Under the pieces are notes generated by a model that did not search any database, was not told the DNA's origin, and worked only from the letters and a program-made list of their open reading frames with translations. A program made the position numbers and the translations under genes. A stretch of 64,000 nt of DNA from Solwaraspora sp. WMMA2056 (GTDB taxonomy: Bacteria; Actinomycetota; Actinomycetes; Mycobacteriales; Micromonosporaceae). The stretch spans positions 1,364,001 through 1,428,000 of the forward strand of contig NZ_CP128360.1 of assembly GCF_030345095.1 (NCBI RefSeq). The letters run 5' to 3'. Of the stretch, positions 8,728 through 15,767 are shown piece by piece (the stretch's first letter is position 1; every line of letters starts with the position of its first letter).

Positions 8728-9041
8728 TGAACCTGTCCGATCTGAAGACCTCGGCCCAAGTCCACGACGAGCAGCGCCACGACCCAGAGTTCAGCTCGGA
8801 GTGGAACCGCACAGCGTTCGCTAACGATGTCGCACTGCGCATCTTGCGCTACCGCCGGGAGCATGGCCTCACTCAGACGGCGCTCGCCCGCGAGGTCGGG
8901 ATGACCCAGTCGGTGATCGCGCGCCTTGAGTCGGGCGACCAGCCGCCGTCGATCGCGACCCTGGCCAAGCTGTCGAAGGGTACTGGCATGGACTTCAATA
9001 TCAAGGTCAGCAGTGGTGCTGTCGAGTTCATCGCAGCCTGA
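8727..9041 (+). CDS. XRE-family antitoxin (HigA-like)
   Basis: This protein has about 104 residues with a helix-turn-helix in the middle (HGLTQTALAREVGMTQSVIARLESGDQPPS), the classic Cro/C1 fold with its conserved Gln/Ser pattern. It is predicted to neutralise the toxin encoded just upstream and to repress the operon. ATG 8727 overlaps the toxin stop as TGATG; GTG 8724 is one codon earlier. A GTGAGGGG ribosome binding site lies within the end of the toxin gene. A hairpin at 9066-9095 ends the transcript. Confidence 0.88.
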   Translation: MNLSDLKTSAQVHDEQRHDPEFSSEWNRTAFANDVALRILRYRREHGLTQTALAREVGMTQSVIARLESGDQPPSIATLAKLSKGTGMDFNIKVSSGAVEFIAA

Positions 9042-9065
9042 CCGCCTGCCCTGACGCCAGCGTAT

Positions 9066-9095
9066 GCCCCTGGTCCCGTTCATGGGATCAGGGGC
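9066..9095. terminator. Bidirectional hairpin terminator
   Basis: A 12-bp stem with one mismatch (9066-9077 and 9084-9095) and loop GTTCAT lies between the convergent antitoxin and DUF397 genes. A related hairpin follows the second DUF397 gene at 10203-10234. Confidence 0.6.
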
Positions 9096-9110
9096 AGGCG
9101 TTCAGTGAGT

Positions 9111-9296
9111 TCAGAGGTCGAACTGGCCGACCTTGATTCCCTGGACGAAGCCGGTCCAGGTGCCGGCGGTGAACGACAGGATCGGCCCGGCCTGGTCCTT
9201 GCTGTCACGGACCTGGGCGGCTTGGGCGACGAACCGGGCTTCTACACAGTCACCGGACGAACCAGACCGGGTGCTCTTGCGCCACGCCGAGTCCAC
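9111..9296 (-). CDS. DUF397 domain protein (orphan copy)
   Basis: A 61-residue protein with the DUF397 pattern: WRKSTRSGSSGDCVE near the start, VRDSKD in the middle and GTWTGFVQGIK near the end. DUF397 proteins are small actinobacterial partners of XRE/DUF5753 regulators (WhiJ-type pairs) and are thought to modulate them. This copy has no intact regulator upstream. Its last two thirds and the following terminator are nearly identical to the copy at 10249-10437, which points to a local duplication. GTG 9296 is preceded by AAGGAG at suitable spacing. Confidence 0.85.
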   Translation of the reverse strand: MDSAWRKSTRSGSSGDCVEARFVAQAAQVRDSKDQAGPILSFTAGTWTGFVQGIKVGQFDL

Positions 9297-9980
9297 GTCA
9301 TGCTCCTTCTGCTGAGTCGGCTGCCGATGCCAGACCTCGTAGTAGCCCTGAGGGCTGACACGCGCCTCGCTCGTCGCGCGTCGGTCGGCCCTTGGGCCCT
9401 GGCAAATCCGTTGATCGTCGTGACGGCAGCATCCGCGATCATGTTTCTGGTGCCCTGCGCGATGCGCCGATAGTACGGTGCCCGGACATTATCAAGGCCT
9501 TGGCCGAGCTCATGCGAGCCATCCGCTCTGAAGGTCGAGGCGAGGCGACGTGACCAGCAATCGGGCAGTTGGTGTACATCTCGCCCGTCACGCTGAGTGT
9601 TCGTACATGTGTCGGAGGTGCAGTGCTGGGCATGGAGTCGCCGACGTACACGACTCTCTAAAATCACACAACATCTTGTGTGTAGGTCTCGCCTAGACGG
9701 CACATGTAGACAGTTGGTCGAACTATGCGAGTGTGTGATCAACTTGACGGGGTCTGGCTTGGCCCCTACGCTTCGTGACCGGGACAGAAAAAGGACCCCA
9801 GACCCAGATGGTCGAAGGTCCGACATTTCCGGGCTGGGGTCCACTGCAACTTTGCCGCTGCAGTGTGACCTTACAACGGGTGTGCCCTGACGCGCACGGC
9901 GAGTCGGGCACAGTTGTCCGGGATGGCTCTGCCTCGCTGTGCGCTGCCGACAGACGGCAGGCGCCCCGGAAGGTGAGCAA
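9297..9980. other. Gene-poor stretch in the accessory segment
   Basis: I see no confident gene here. The part around 9590-9760 is visibly less GC-rich than the surroundings. A minus-strand frame around 9370-9560 (reading LGQGLDNVRAPYYRRIAQG) has protein-like composition and could be a remnant, but I cannot assign it. The only clear structure is the hairpin at 9793-9842. Confidence 0.4.
9788..9842 (-). terminator. Hairpin with T-run, minus strand
   Basis: A perfect 9-bp outer stem (GGACCCCAG at 9793-9801, CTGGGGTCC at 9834-9842) encloses smaller inverted repeats. On the minus strand it is followed by TTTTT. It looks like an intrinsic terminator, yet no gene reads into it from the right before the DUF397 gene at 10249. 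Confidence 0.55.
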
Positions 9981-10187
9981 GTGGAAATCCAGATCCATTA
10001 CTCGAGCAACCCGACGCAGCAGTACTACTGGCAGATCGTTGCCAGCAACGGCCGGATCCTCGCCACGTCGGAGACGTACTACAACAAGAGCGACGCGATG
10101 AGCGCCGCCCGGTCCGTCAAGTACCAGGCGGGCTCCGCTCCGATCGTGGACCACACCGTCGGGTCGTCGTCGTACGGCCGTTGGTGA
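9981..10187 (+). CDS. DUF1508 (YegP-like) small protein
   Basis: This 68-residue protein matches the short DUF1508 repeat: YYWQIVASNGRILATSETY followed by a Ser/Ala segment and SVK. That is the single-copy form of the YegP fold, an alpha/beta element of unknown biochemical role. GTG 9981 has GGAAGGTGAG upstream. A terminator-like hairpin follows at 10203-10234. It stands alone on the plus strand between two minus-strand DUF397 genes. Confidence 0.75.
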   Translation: MEIQIHYSSNPTQQYYWQIVASNGRILATSETYYNKSDAMSAARSVKYQAGSAPIVDHTVGSSSYGRW

Positions 10188-10202
10188 TCTGACGCCCCGA
10201 TC

Positions 10203-10234
10203 TGCCCTCGGTCCCATGCCTGGGATCGGGGGCA
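10203..10234. terminator. Bidirectional hairpin, copy of 9066-9095
   Basis: A 13-bp stem with two mismatches (10203-10215 and 10222-10234) around loop ATGCCT. It lies between the convergent DUF1508 and second DUF397 genes and belongs to the duplicated DUF397 3' block. Confidence 0.55.
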
Positions 10235-10248
10235 GCCGGTCAGCGAGT

Positions 10249-10437
10249 TCAGAGGTCGAACTGTCCGACCTTGATCCCTCGGACGAAGCCGGTCCAGGTG
10301 CCGGCGGTGAACGACAGGATTGGTCCGGCCTGGTCCTTGCTGTCACGGACCAGGACTGCTCGGTTGGGGCTGGCGACCTCGACGCAGTCCCCGCCGGCGT
10401 TGCTGCGGGTGCTCTTCTTCCACACGAGTTCGGTCAT
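10249..10437 (-). CDS. DUF397 domain protein (regulator-linked copy)
   Basis: A 62-residue protein with VWKKSTRSNAGGDCVEVA, LVRDSKDQAGP and GTWTGFVRGIKVGQFDL, the full DUF397 pattern. Its ATG overlaps the stop of the upstream XRE/DUF5753 regulator as ATGA, so the two are translationally coupled. Pairs of this kind (WhiJ-like) control development and antibiotic genes in Streptomyces. The 3' half is nearly the same as the orphan copy at 9111-9296. Confidence 0.88.
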   Translation of the reverse strand: MTELVWKKSTRSNAGGDCVEVASPNRAVLVRDSKDQAGPILSFTAGTWTGFVRGIKVGQFDL

Positions 10438-11288
10438 GTCAGTTCCTCCGCGATCGATGAGATGAGTTTGCGAGACTGCGCCTCGCTCAGTGCCGTGGAC
10501 TCGACGGTTGACCAGACCTCCTCGTACGCCGCCGCCTCGGCGGGCTTGTCGAGGTAGAGCGCACCGGTCAGCCCGTCGGCGTAGACGATCGTCGGTTCGT
10601 CGGAACCGTCGAAATCCAGGATGGTGAACGCGCCGTTCGCCAACGTAGCGCGGTGCAGGCCCGCGCTGAACGGCACCACCCGGACGGAGACGTTGGGTTG
10701 GCGGCTGACGGTGACGATCTGGTTCAGCTGCTCAGCGTCGATGTCGCGCCGGAGCACGGCCTCGTCGAGGATGATGTCGACCTGCGGCGCGGGTGGCGTG
10801 GCTCGGGTCAGTAGCGCCTGACGGTCGAGCCGCAAGGCAACCCCTCGGTCGACGTCCTCGCGCTTCATGTCGGGGCGTCCGGCCTCATATACCCGGGTCG
10901 CGTACGCCTTGGTCTGCAGGAGGCCGGGGATCAGGTGTGCCTCGTACTTGCGCAGCCGGGTCGCGCCTGACTCAAGGCCGACGTACAGCTCGAACCACTC
11001 AGGGATGGCATCGCCGTACGAGTGCCACCAGCCACGGGCCCTGGTTTCCTTGGCGAGACCCATCAACGCCTCGGTGATTTCTGGTGACGCTCCGTACACC
11101 TTGCACATGGCTTCGACGTCGAGGGACCGCATCGACGTCGCACCGGTTTCGATGCGCCAGATCTTGGGCGTGGACCATTCCAGCGCGGTGGCCGCAGCCT
11201 TCACGGTCATGCGGGCCTCCTCGCGGAGCTGCCGTAGATGCCTGCCGAGCTGTCGCCTCGGGACGGTCGAGCCGGTGTCGGTCGTCAC
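10434..11288 (-). CDS. XRE-family regulator with DUF5753 domain
   Basis: A protein of about 284 residues. The N-terminal helix-turn-helix (LRQLREEARMTVKAAATALEWSTPKIWRIE, about residues 15-45) is followed by the DUF5753 sensor-like domain, with LIPGLLQTKAYATRV and IILDEAVLRR as its hallmarks. It is a WhiJ-type regulator predicted to work with the DUF397 protein downstream. Start GTG 11288 is chosen for the GGAGAGGAG ribosome binding site 6 nt upstream. The region between this gene and the divergent small-gene operon is AT-rich and holds two palindromes (11365-11403, 11427-11446), likely operators. Confidence 0.88.
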   Translation of the reverse strand: MTTDTGSTVPRRQLGRHLRQLREEARMTVKAAATALEWSTPKIWRIETGATSMRSLDVEAMCKVYGASPEITEALMGLAKETRARGWWHSYGDAIPEWFELYVGLESGATRLRKYEAHLIPGLLQTKAYATRVYEAGRPDMKREDVDRGVALRLDRQALLTRATPPAPQVDIILDEAVLRRDIDAEQLNQIVTVSRQPNVSVRVVPFSAGLHRATLANGAFTILDFDGSDEPTIVYADGLTGALYLDKPAEAAAYEEVWSTVESTALSEAQSRKLISSIAEELT

Positions 11289-11364
11289 TGGATTCTCCTC
11301 TCCGCGACTACACACCGGGCGACATTCGCACTCGATATGTAGCACCCATCGACCACGCTCGACA

Positions 11365-11403
11365 ATGAAACATCACTATATGAAGTATCGTCAAGTGTTT
11401 CAT
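11365..11403. promoter_or_regulatory. Inverted repeat in divergent promoter region
   Basis: Perfect 8-bp arms ATGAAACA (11365-11372) and TGTTTCAT (11396-11403) surround an AT-rich core. Read on the minus strand the core contains TTGACG, a good -35 hexamer for the XRE gene. A candidate autoregulatory operator. Confidence 0.45.
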
Positions 11404-11426
11404 CTAGAATGTAATATTGCATTGAT

Positions 11427-11446
11427 CATGGTTCGTGAGAACCATG
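11427..11446. promoter_or_regulatory. 20-bp palindrome upstream of the small-gene operon
   Basis: CATGGTTC, gtga, GAACCATG: perfect 8-bp arms with a 4-nt spacer. It lies between the divergent XRE gene and the 11516 operon. Candidate operator for the XRE/DUF397 pair. Confidence 0.45.
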
Positions 11447-11515
11447 GTTGCTGGGTGTGGCGGTCGGATGACCGATAGGCCCGGCCGTCACATCCCCTCA
11501 CTGAAGGAGGGGCTC

Positions 11516-11701
11516 ATGACCCAGCGCGTCACCTACGAGGCGTACGTCGTCGCGGTCGCACGGACTCTGGCCAGGCGACATCGGCCGGTGTGGTCCTGGA
11601 GCAAGTGGCAGCAGGTCTGTCGGTGCGGGTCGGCGTTGCCCTGCCGGGCGCGGCACCGGATTCCGATCAACCGGGGTCACTGGCCGGAGGATGGCGAGTG
11701 A
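11516..11701 (+). CDS. Small Cys-containing hypothetical protein
   Basis: A 61-residue protein I do not recognise. It is Arg/Trp-rich, with Cys35, Cys37, Cys43 and His47 (CRCGSALPCRARH) arranged like a small metal site. The first gene of a three-gene overlapping operon, it has a strong GAAGGAGGGG ribosome binding site before ATG 11516. Its stop overlaps the next gene's GTG (GTGA). The operon is divergent from the XRE/DUF397 pair, an arrangement common for WhiJ-type loci. Zinc binding is inferred from spacing only. Confidence 0.65.
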   Translation: MTQRVTYEAYVVAVARTLARRHRPVWSWSKWQQVCRCGSALPCRARHRIPINRGHWPEDGE

Positions 11702-11916
11702 GCGTCCACATTCCGATCCAGCCGGCGTGGACCTGCGCGGGATGCGCGGATCCCTGGCCCTGTCACAGCCGTCGTCAGGAACTGCTGGCGGAGTACGCGG
11801 GGGCGACGGTGTCGCTGTCGGTCTACATGGCGACGTGCCTGCTCGACGCGATGATCGACCTGGCCGACGACCGCAGCGGCTACCTGTACTGGCGCTTCAT
11901 GGGGTGGTGGCGCTGA
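11698..11916 (+). CDS. Small Cys-containing hypothetical protein
   Basis: A 72-residue protein. WTCAGCADPWPCHSRR near residues 11-26 (Cys13, Cys16, Cys22, His23) resembles the C-x-C-x5-C pattern of the preceding small protein and suggests a metal knuckle. A helical part follows (ELLAEYAG, then SVYMATCLLDAMIDLA) and the end is aromatic (YLYWRFMGWWR). GTG 11698 overlaps the upstream stop; the stop overlaps the next ATG (TGATG). No known function; similar small proteins accompany XRE/DUF397 pairs in actinomycetes. Confidence 0.65.
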   Translation: MSVHIPIQPAWTCAGCADPWPCHSRRQELLAEYAGATVSLSVYMATCLLDAMIDLADDRSGYLYWRFMGWWR

Positions 11917-12098
11917 TGTCGGTCATCCGGCCCGGCGACGAGGACATGCACTTCGAGGATGGTTCCCACCGCTGGTACCCGTTCGATCCCGCCGACGACG
12001 ACCAGCAGGCATGGGAAGACCGGGTGCGCGAGCACCAGCGCCAACACCGCGAGGAGGAGCCGCGCCCACGCCGGCGCTGGCCACGCCGTTCGATCTGA
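11916..12098 (+). CDS. Small charged hypothetical protein
   Basis: A 60-residue protein, acidic in the middle (DDDQQAWEDRVREHQRQ) and strongly basic at the end (RPRRRWPRRSI). The N-terminus has GDEDMHFEDGSHRWYPFD. ATG 11916 overlaps the previous stop as TGATG, so translation is coupled. It is the last gene of the three-gene operon and ends just before repeat block B. Function unknown. Confidence 0.55.
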   Translation: MSVIRPGDEDMHFEDGSHRWYPFDPADDDQQAWEDRVREHQRQHREEEPRPRRRWPRRSI

Positions 12099-12126
12099 CC
12101 CGGTCGATTCGGTGCCCCGGTTGCCA

Positions 12127-12273
12127 TAGCAGATCACCTGCGCCGGGAGGAGTTATCCACAGGCAGGTCGGTTGTCCACAGGCTGTCTGATCGGCCAGGC
12201 GTGGACGCCGTGTCGACGTCCACAGTTTCGGCATCGCTTCCTGATCTGTAGGAGGGCTCAGATGCCGCCGCCG
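12127..12273 (+). repeat. Direct repeat block B with paired DnaA-box-like sites (cpaF leader)
   Basis: Homologue of block A (7071-7216). TTATCCACA (12153-12161) and TTGTCCACA (12172-12180) start 19 bp apart as in block A. The 37-nt spacing to CCACAGTT is also kept, and similarity runs through the ribosome binding site into the first codons (ATGCCGCC). The copies differ at many positions, so the duplication is not recent. Confidence 0.75.
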
Positions 12274-13536
12274 TACCCCACCGCGATGCACCGCACCAAC
12301 CCGCCGCTCGTCACCGCCGAGGGGCGACCCCGGGGTGACGTCGCGGGCCAGGTCGATCGTGCGGCGGTGGCGGCCCGGGTGCGGGAGCGGTTCGTCGCGG
12401 ACGGTACGCCGGTGACGCCGGCGTCGGTGGTCAGTGCGGTGCGGGCCGAGCCGGGGGCGGCGTTGCGCGGTGACGCCGGGTTGTTGCGGCTGGCCGACCG
12501 GGTGCACGGGGAGTTGGCCGGCGCTGGGCCGTTGGCGCCGTTGCTGGCCGACGTACGGGTGACCGATGTGCTGGTCAACGGCGTGCAGGTGTGGGTGGAC
12601 CGGGGTGGCGGGCTGGAGCGGGCTGCGGTGGCGTTGCGGTCGGTCGACGAGGTACGGCGGTTGGCGCAGCGGCTGGCGGCTGCGTGTGGGCGTCGGCTCG
12701 ACGACGGTTGCCCGTACGTCGACGCCCGGTTGCCGGACGGGACGCGGTTGCACGCGGTGTTGCCGCCGGTGGCGGCGACGGGGCCGTACCTGTCGTTGCG
12801 GACGTTCCGGCAGCGGCCGTTCCAGTTGGCGGAGCTGGTGGCCAACGGCATGGTCGACGACGGGGTGGCGCAGCTGCTGCGGGCGGTGGTGGCCGGCCGG
12901 TTGGCGTACCTGATCGCGGGCGGGACGGGGTCGGGCAAGACGACCCTGTTGAACACGATGCTCGGGCTGGTGCCGGCCGGTGAGCGGATCGTGATGGTGG
13001 AGGACGCGGCGGAGTTGCGGCCGGAGCATCCGCATGTGGTGACGCTGCAGGCGCGGACGGCCAACGTGGAGGGTGTCGGGTCGGTCGGGCTGGGGGAGCT
13101 GGTCCGGCAGGCGTTGCGGATGCGGCCGGACCGGCTGGTCGTCGGCGAGTGTCGGGGCGCCGAGGTCGTCGATCTGCTGGCCGCGCTCAACACCGGCCAC
13201 GACGGCGGCGCCGGCACCCTGCACGCCAACGCGGCCAGCGACGTACCGGCCCGGCTGGAGGCGTTGGGGCTGCTCGGCGGGCTGCCGCGCGCCGCACTGC
13301 ACGCGCAGATCGCCGCCGCGATCCAGGTCGTCGTCCAGCTGCGCCGGATCGGCGGGCGGCGGGTGGTCGACGCGGTGTGCCTGCTCACTCCGCAGGGCCC
13401 GGACCAGCTGATCACGGTCACCTCGGCCTGGCGGCGCGGTGCGGGCCCGCAACCGGCCGGGCCGGCCCTGGCCCGGTTGCTCACCGAACGCGGCGTACCG
13501 GTGCCGGCGGTGCTCGACGGCGGGGGACCGCGATGA
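12262..13536 (+). CDS. cpaF: TadA/CpaF-family secretion ATPase
   Basis: The 424 residues fit the helicase/secretion-neighbourhood ATPases of actinobacteria. The Walker A motif GGTGSGKTTLLN lies near residues 219-230. The Asp box includes MVEDAAELR, the Walker B region is LRMRPDRLVVGECRGAE, and the His box is NTGHDGGAGTLHAN. The enzyme is predicted to power assembly of Flp-type pili or secretion at the membrane, with TadB/TadC as platform. ATG 12262 has GTAGGAGGG upstream. The next gene starts by ATGA overlap. Its usual neighbour ssd is displaced by the accessory segment. Confidence 0.93.
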   Translation: MPPPYPTAMHRTNPPLVTAEGRPRGDVAGQVDRAAVAARVRERFVADGTPVTPASVVSAVRAEPGAALRGDAGLLRLADRVHGELAGAGPLAPLLADVRVTDVLVNGVQVWVDRGGGLERAAVALRSVDEVRRLAQRLAAACGRRLDDGCPYVDARLPDGTRLHAVLPPVAATGPYLSLRTFRQRPFQLAELVANGMVDDGVAQLLRAVVAGRLAYLIAGGTGSGKTTLLNTMLGLVPAGERIVMVEDAAELRPEHPHVVTLQARTANVEGVGSVGLGELVRQALRMRPDRLVVGECRGAEVVDLLAALNTGHDGGAGTLHANAASDVPARLEALGLLGGLPRAALHAQIAAAIQVVVQLRRIGGRRVVDAVCLLTPQGPDQLITVTSAWRRGAGPQPAGPALARLLTERGVPVPAVLDGGGPR

Positions 13537-14342
13537 CCCGGGCCGACCCGCCGCGCCGGCGTCCCGGTCCGCTACTTCGGCGCTGGCCTGGCCCGTTGCG
13601 GCCACGGAGTTACCGCCGTCGGCTGCTGGCGGTGACCGGCCCGGCCCCGACGTTGCCGGCACCGAGCGCACCGGCGAGCACCCAGGTCGGCGTCCGGCTG
13701 CGCGCCGGGGCGCGGTGGCTCGGCGACGCCGCCCGCAGGCATCCACGCTGGACGCTGGTCGCGGTGGCCGGCGGCGGTGGGCTGGCCGCTGGCTGGCTGG
13801 GCGGGCCGGTGGCGGCGGTGGTCGCCGCCGCGTACCTGGGGCTCGGCCTGCGGACGGCGGTGGTCCGCGCGGCCGGCAAGGCCCGACGGGACGGGCGGGT
13901 ACGGCAGGTGGACGCACTGGCCGCGCACGCCGCTGACCTGCGGGCCGGTCTTCCGGTGCAGCCGGTGACGCTGACGGCCGCACCGGCGGACGCCGCCGCG
14001 ACGCGGCTCGCGCACCTGTCGGCCGCCGCCGTACGGCTGGCGGAACGCACCGGCGCGCCACTGGCCGACCTGATCGAACGGATCGAAGCCGACGCCCGGG
14101 CGGTGGACCGGTCACGGGAGGCGGTGGCCGCGCAGGCCGCCGGGGCGCAGATGACGGCCTGGCTGTTGGCCGGGCTGCCGGTCGGCGGTCTGGCGCTCGG
14201 CTACAGCATCGGAGTGGACCCGTTGGCGGTGCTGCTGCGGACCCCGACCGGTGCCGGCTGCGCGGTGGCCGCCGTCGCCTTGCAGGTCGCCGGGCTGGCC
14301 TGGACCGAGCGGCTGAACCGGGCACCGGAGGCGACCAGCTGA
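13533..14342 (+). CDS. tadB: TadB-like type II secretion F-domain protein
   Basis: A 269-residue membrane protein with a basic N-terminus, a hydrophobic pair near residues 75-110, a cytoplasmic domain, and two more membrane segments after about residue 205. The middle (VDALAAHAADLRAGLPVQPVTL) resembles the GspF/TadB domain of actinobacterial tad loci. It should form the inner-membrane platform together with the TadC-like protein. Its ATG overlaps the cpaF stop and its stop overlaps the tadC ATG (TGATG). Confidence 0.82.
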   Translation: MTRADPPRRRPGPLLRRWPGPLRPRSYRRRLLAVTGPAPTLPAPSAPASTQVGVRLRAGARWLGDAARRHPRWTLVAVAGGGGLAAGWLGGPVAAVVAAAYLGLGLRTAVVRAAGKARRDGRVRQVDALAAHAADLRAGLPVQPVTLTAAPADAAATRLAHLSAAAVRLAERTGAPLADLIERIEADARAVDRSREAVAAQAAGAQMTAWLLAGLPVGGLALGYSIGVDPLAVLLRTPTGAGCAVAAVALQVAGLAWTERLNRAPEATS

Positions 14343-15046
14343 TGGCGACCAGCATCCGTGCGCCGCTGCGGACCGCCGCCGGGCCGGTCACGGCGCGTGC
14401 TGCCCGCCGCCGGCTGGCCCGCCTCGGCGGGGAACCGGCACCGGAGTTCGATCTGTCCCGGCTGGTGCGGCCGGTCGCGGCACTGTCCGGCTTGGCGGTG
14501 CTGGTGATCGGCGGCAGCGGGTGGTACCTGCCGGTGGCTGTCGGGGTCGCTGTCGGGGTCGACCGGTCGCTGCGGCGGATCGAACCCCCGTCGGTACGCC
14601 GTCGACGGCTGCGCGCCGCCGCTGACCTGCCGTTGGCCGCCGACCTGCTAGCGGCGGCGTTGCGCGCCGGAGCGCCGGTGGATCAGGCGGTGGTCGCCGT
14701 GGCCGACGCCGTCGCCGGGCCGCTCGGTGCCCGGCTGGGCCGGGTGGCGCGGGCGTTGCGGCTCGGGGCGGAGCCGGTCGAGGCGTGGCGGCAGCTCGAC
14801 GCGGTGCCGGGCGGCGACCGGCTGGCCGCCGCCGCGGTGCGCTCCGCCGCCAGCGGAGCGGCTCTCGCCGGTGCGGCGATCCGGCTCGCCGACGACCTGC
14901 GGGCCGGCCGTTCGGCGGCGGCCGAGGCGGCGGCCCGTCGCGCCGGGGTGCTGATCGTGCTTCCACTCGGGCTGTGTTTCCTGCCCGCCTTCATTCTCGC
15001 CGGCCTGGTGCCGGTGATCGTCGCCGTCCTCGGCGACGTCCTCTGA
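14342..15046 (+). CDS. tadC: TadC-like type II secretion F-domain protein
   Basis: A 234-residue membrane protein with paired hydrophobic segments near residues 45-75 and a last one near 200-232 (VLIVLPLGLCFLPAFILAGLVPVIVAVL). Between them lies the GspF-type helical domain (ADLLAAALRAGAPVDQAV, then LRLGAEPVEAWRQL). It pairs with the TadB-like protein as the platform of the pilus or secretion machine. The start overlaps the tadB stop. A ribosome binding site (GAGGAAAGGAA) for the pilin gene follows its stop. Confidence 0.85.
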   Translation: MATSIRAPLRTAAGPVTARAARRRLARLGGEPAPEFDLSRLVRPVAALSGLAVLVIGGSGWYLPVAVGVAVGVDRSLRRIEPPSVRRRRLRAAADLPLAADLLAAALRAGAPVDQAVVAVADAVAGPLGARLGRVARALRLGAEPVEAWRQLDAVPGGDRLAAAAVRSAASGAALAGAAIRLADDLRAGRSAAAEAAARRAGVLIVLPLGLCFLPAFILAGLVPVIVAVLGDVL

Positions 15047-15060
15047 GGAAAGGAACGACC

Positions 15061-15339
15061 ATGCGGTTGACGAAGGTTCCGCTCGACGCGGCGACGACGA
15101 CAGCGGAGGTGACGACGACAGCGGAGGTGACGGCGGCCGGCGCGTCCGGCCGGCCCTCGGGTGGCCGGTGGCGTGCCCGGTTGGCCAACCGGCTACGCGA
15201 CGACGCCGGGATGAACACCGCCGAGTACGCCGTCGGCACCCTGGCCGCCGTCGCCTTCGCCGGGATCCTGCTGAAGGTGCTGACCAGCGACGGTGTGCAG
15301 GCAGCCCTCGCCTCGGTGATCGATCGGGCGCTCGGATGA
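15061..15339 (+). CDS. DUF4244 pilin-like protein
   Basis: A 92-residue protein. DDAGMNTAEYAVGTLAAVAFAGILLKVL is the DUF4244 signature: a short hydrophilic leader, an AEYA motif like the Glu of type IV/Flp prepilins, then one membrane helix. It is the likely Flp-type pilin of this tad locus. The N-terminal extension contains an 18-bp tandem repeat coding TTTAEV twice, which is unusual and may be variable in length. ATG 15061 follows tadC by 14 bp. Confidence 0.85.
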   Translation: MRLTKVPLDAATTTAEVTTTAEVTAAGASGRPSGGRWRARLANRLRDDAGMNTAEYAVGTLAAVAFAGILLKVLTSDGVQAALASVIDRALG

Positions 15340-15767
15340 GGCCGCGCCGGCGGACCGGCGGTGACCGGGGTTCGTTCACCGCCGAGTTGGCCGCCGGTCT
15401 GCCGGCGCTGGTCCTGCTGCTGGCGGTCGGGCTCTCGGCCGTCGCCGCCGTGGTCACCAAGGCCGAGTGCCTCGACCTGGCCCGGTCGGTCGCGTTGGCC
15501 ACCGCCCGTGGCGACCGTACGGCGGCCCCGCCCGGCCCGGCCGGGGCCGAGGTCCGCGTCGTCGTGGACGGTGACCTGGTCACGGTGACCGTCCGGGCAC
15601 CGTTGCGGGCGTTGGGTGCCCGACTCGGGCCGGCGGCGGTCACCGCCTCGGCGACCGCCGCCCTCGAACCCGGTACCACCGACGCGCCGGGGAGGGCCGA
15701 CCAGCCCAGCTCCACCGACGTGCCCGGCTCCACCGACGGCACCGACGCCCCGGTGGAGCACCGGTGA
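15336..15767 (+). CDS. TadE-family pseudopilin-like protein
   Basis: A 143-residue protein. GDRGSFTAELAAGLPALVLLLAVGLSAVAAVV is the TadE signature (short basic leader, Thr-Ala-Glu, then a membrane helix). The remainder is a small extracellular domain, and the tail is rich in Thr, Asp and Pro (TDAPGRADQPSSTDVPGSTDG). Predicted minor pilin or pilus assembly factor. ATG 15336 overlaps the stop of the pilin gene and its end overlaps the next GTG. Confidence 0.82.
   Translation: MRPRRRTGGDRGSFTAELAAGLPALVLLLAVGLSAVAAVVTKAECLDLARSVALATARGDRTAAPPGPAGAEVRVVVDGDLVTVTVRAPLRALGARLGPAAVTASATAALEPGTTDAPGRADQPSSTDVPGSTDGTDAPVEHR

Noticed and set aside
9242-9844. 200-codon minus-strand ORF over the orphan DUF397 gene and the gap to its right
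   Set aside because: It overlaps the DUF397 gene in another frame and has no domain; only a short part looks protein-like.
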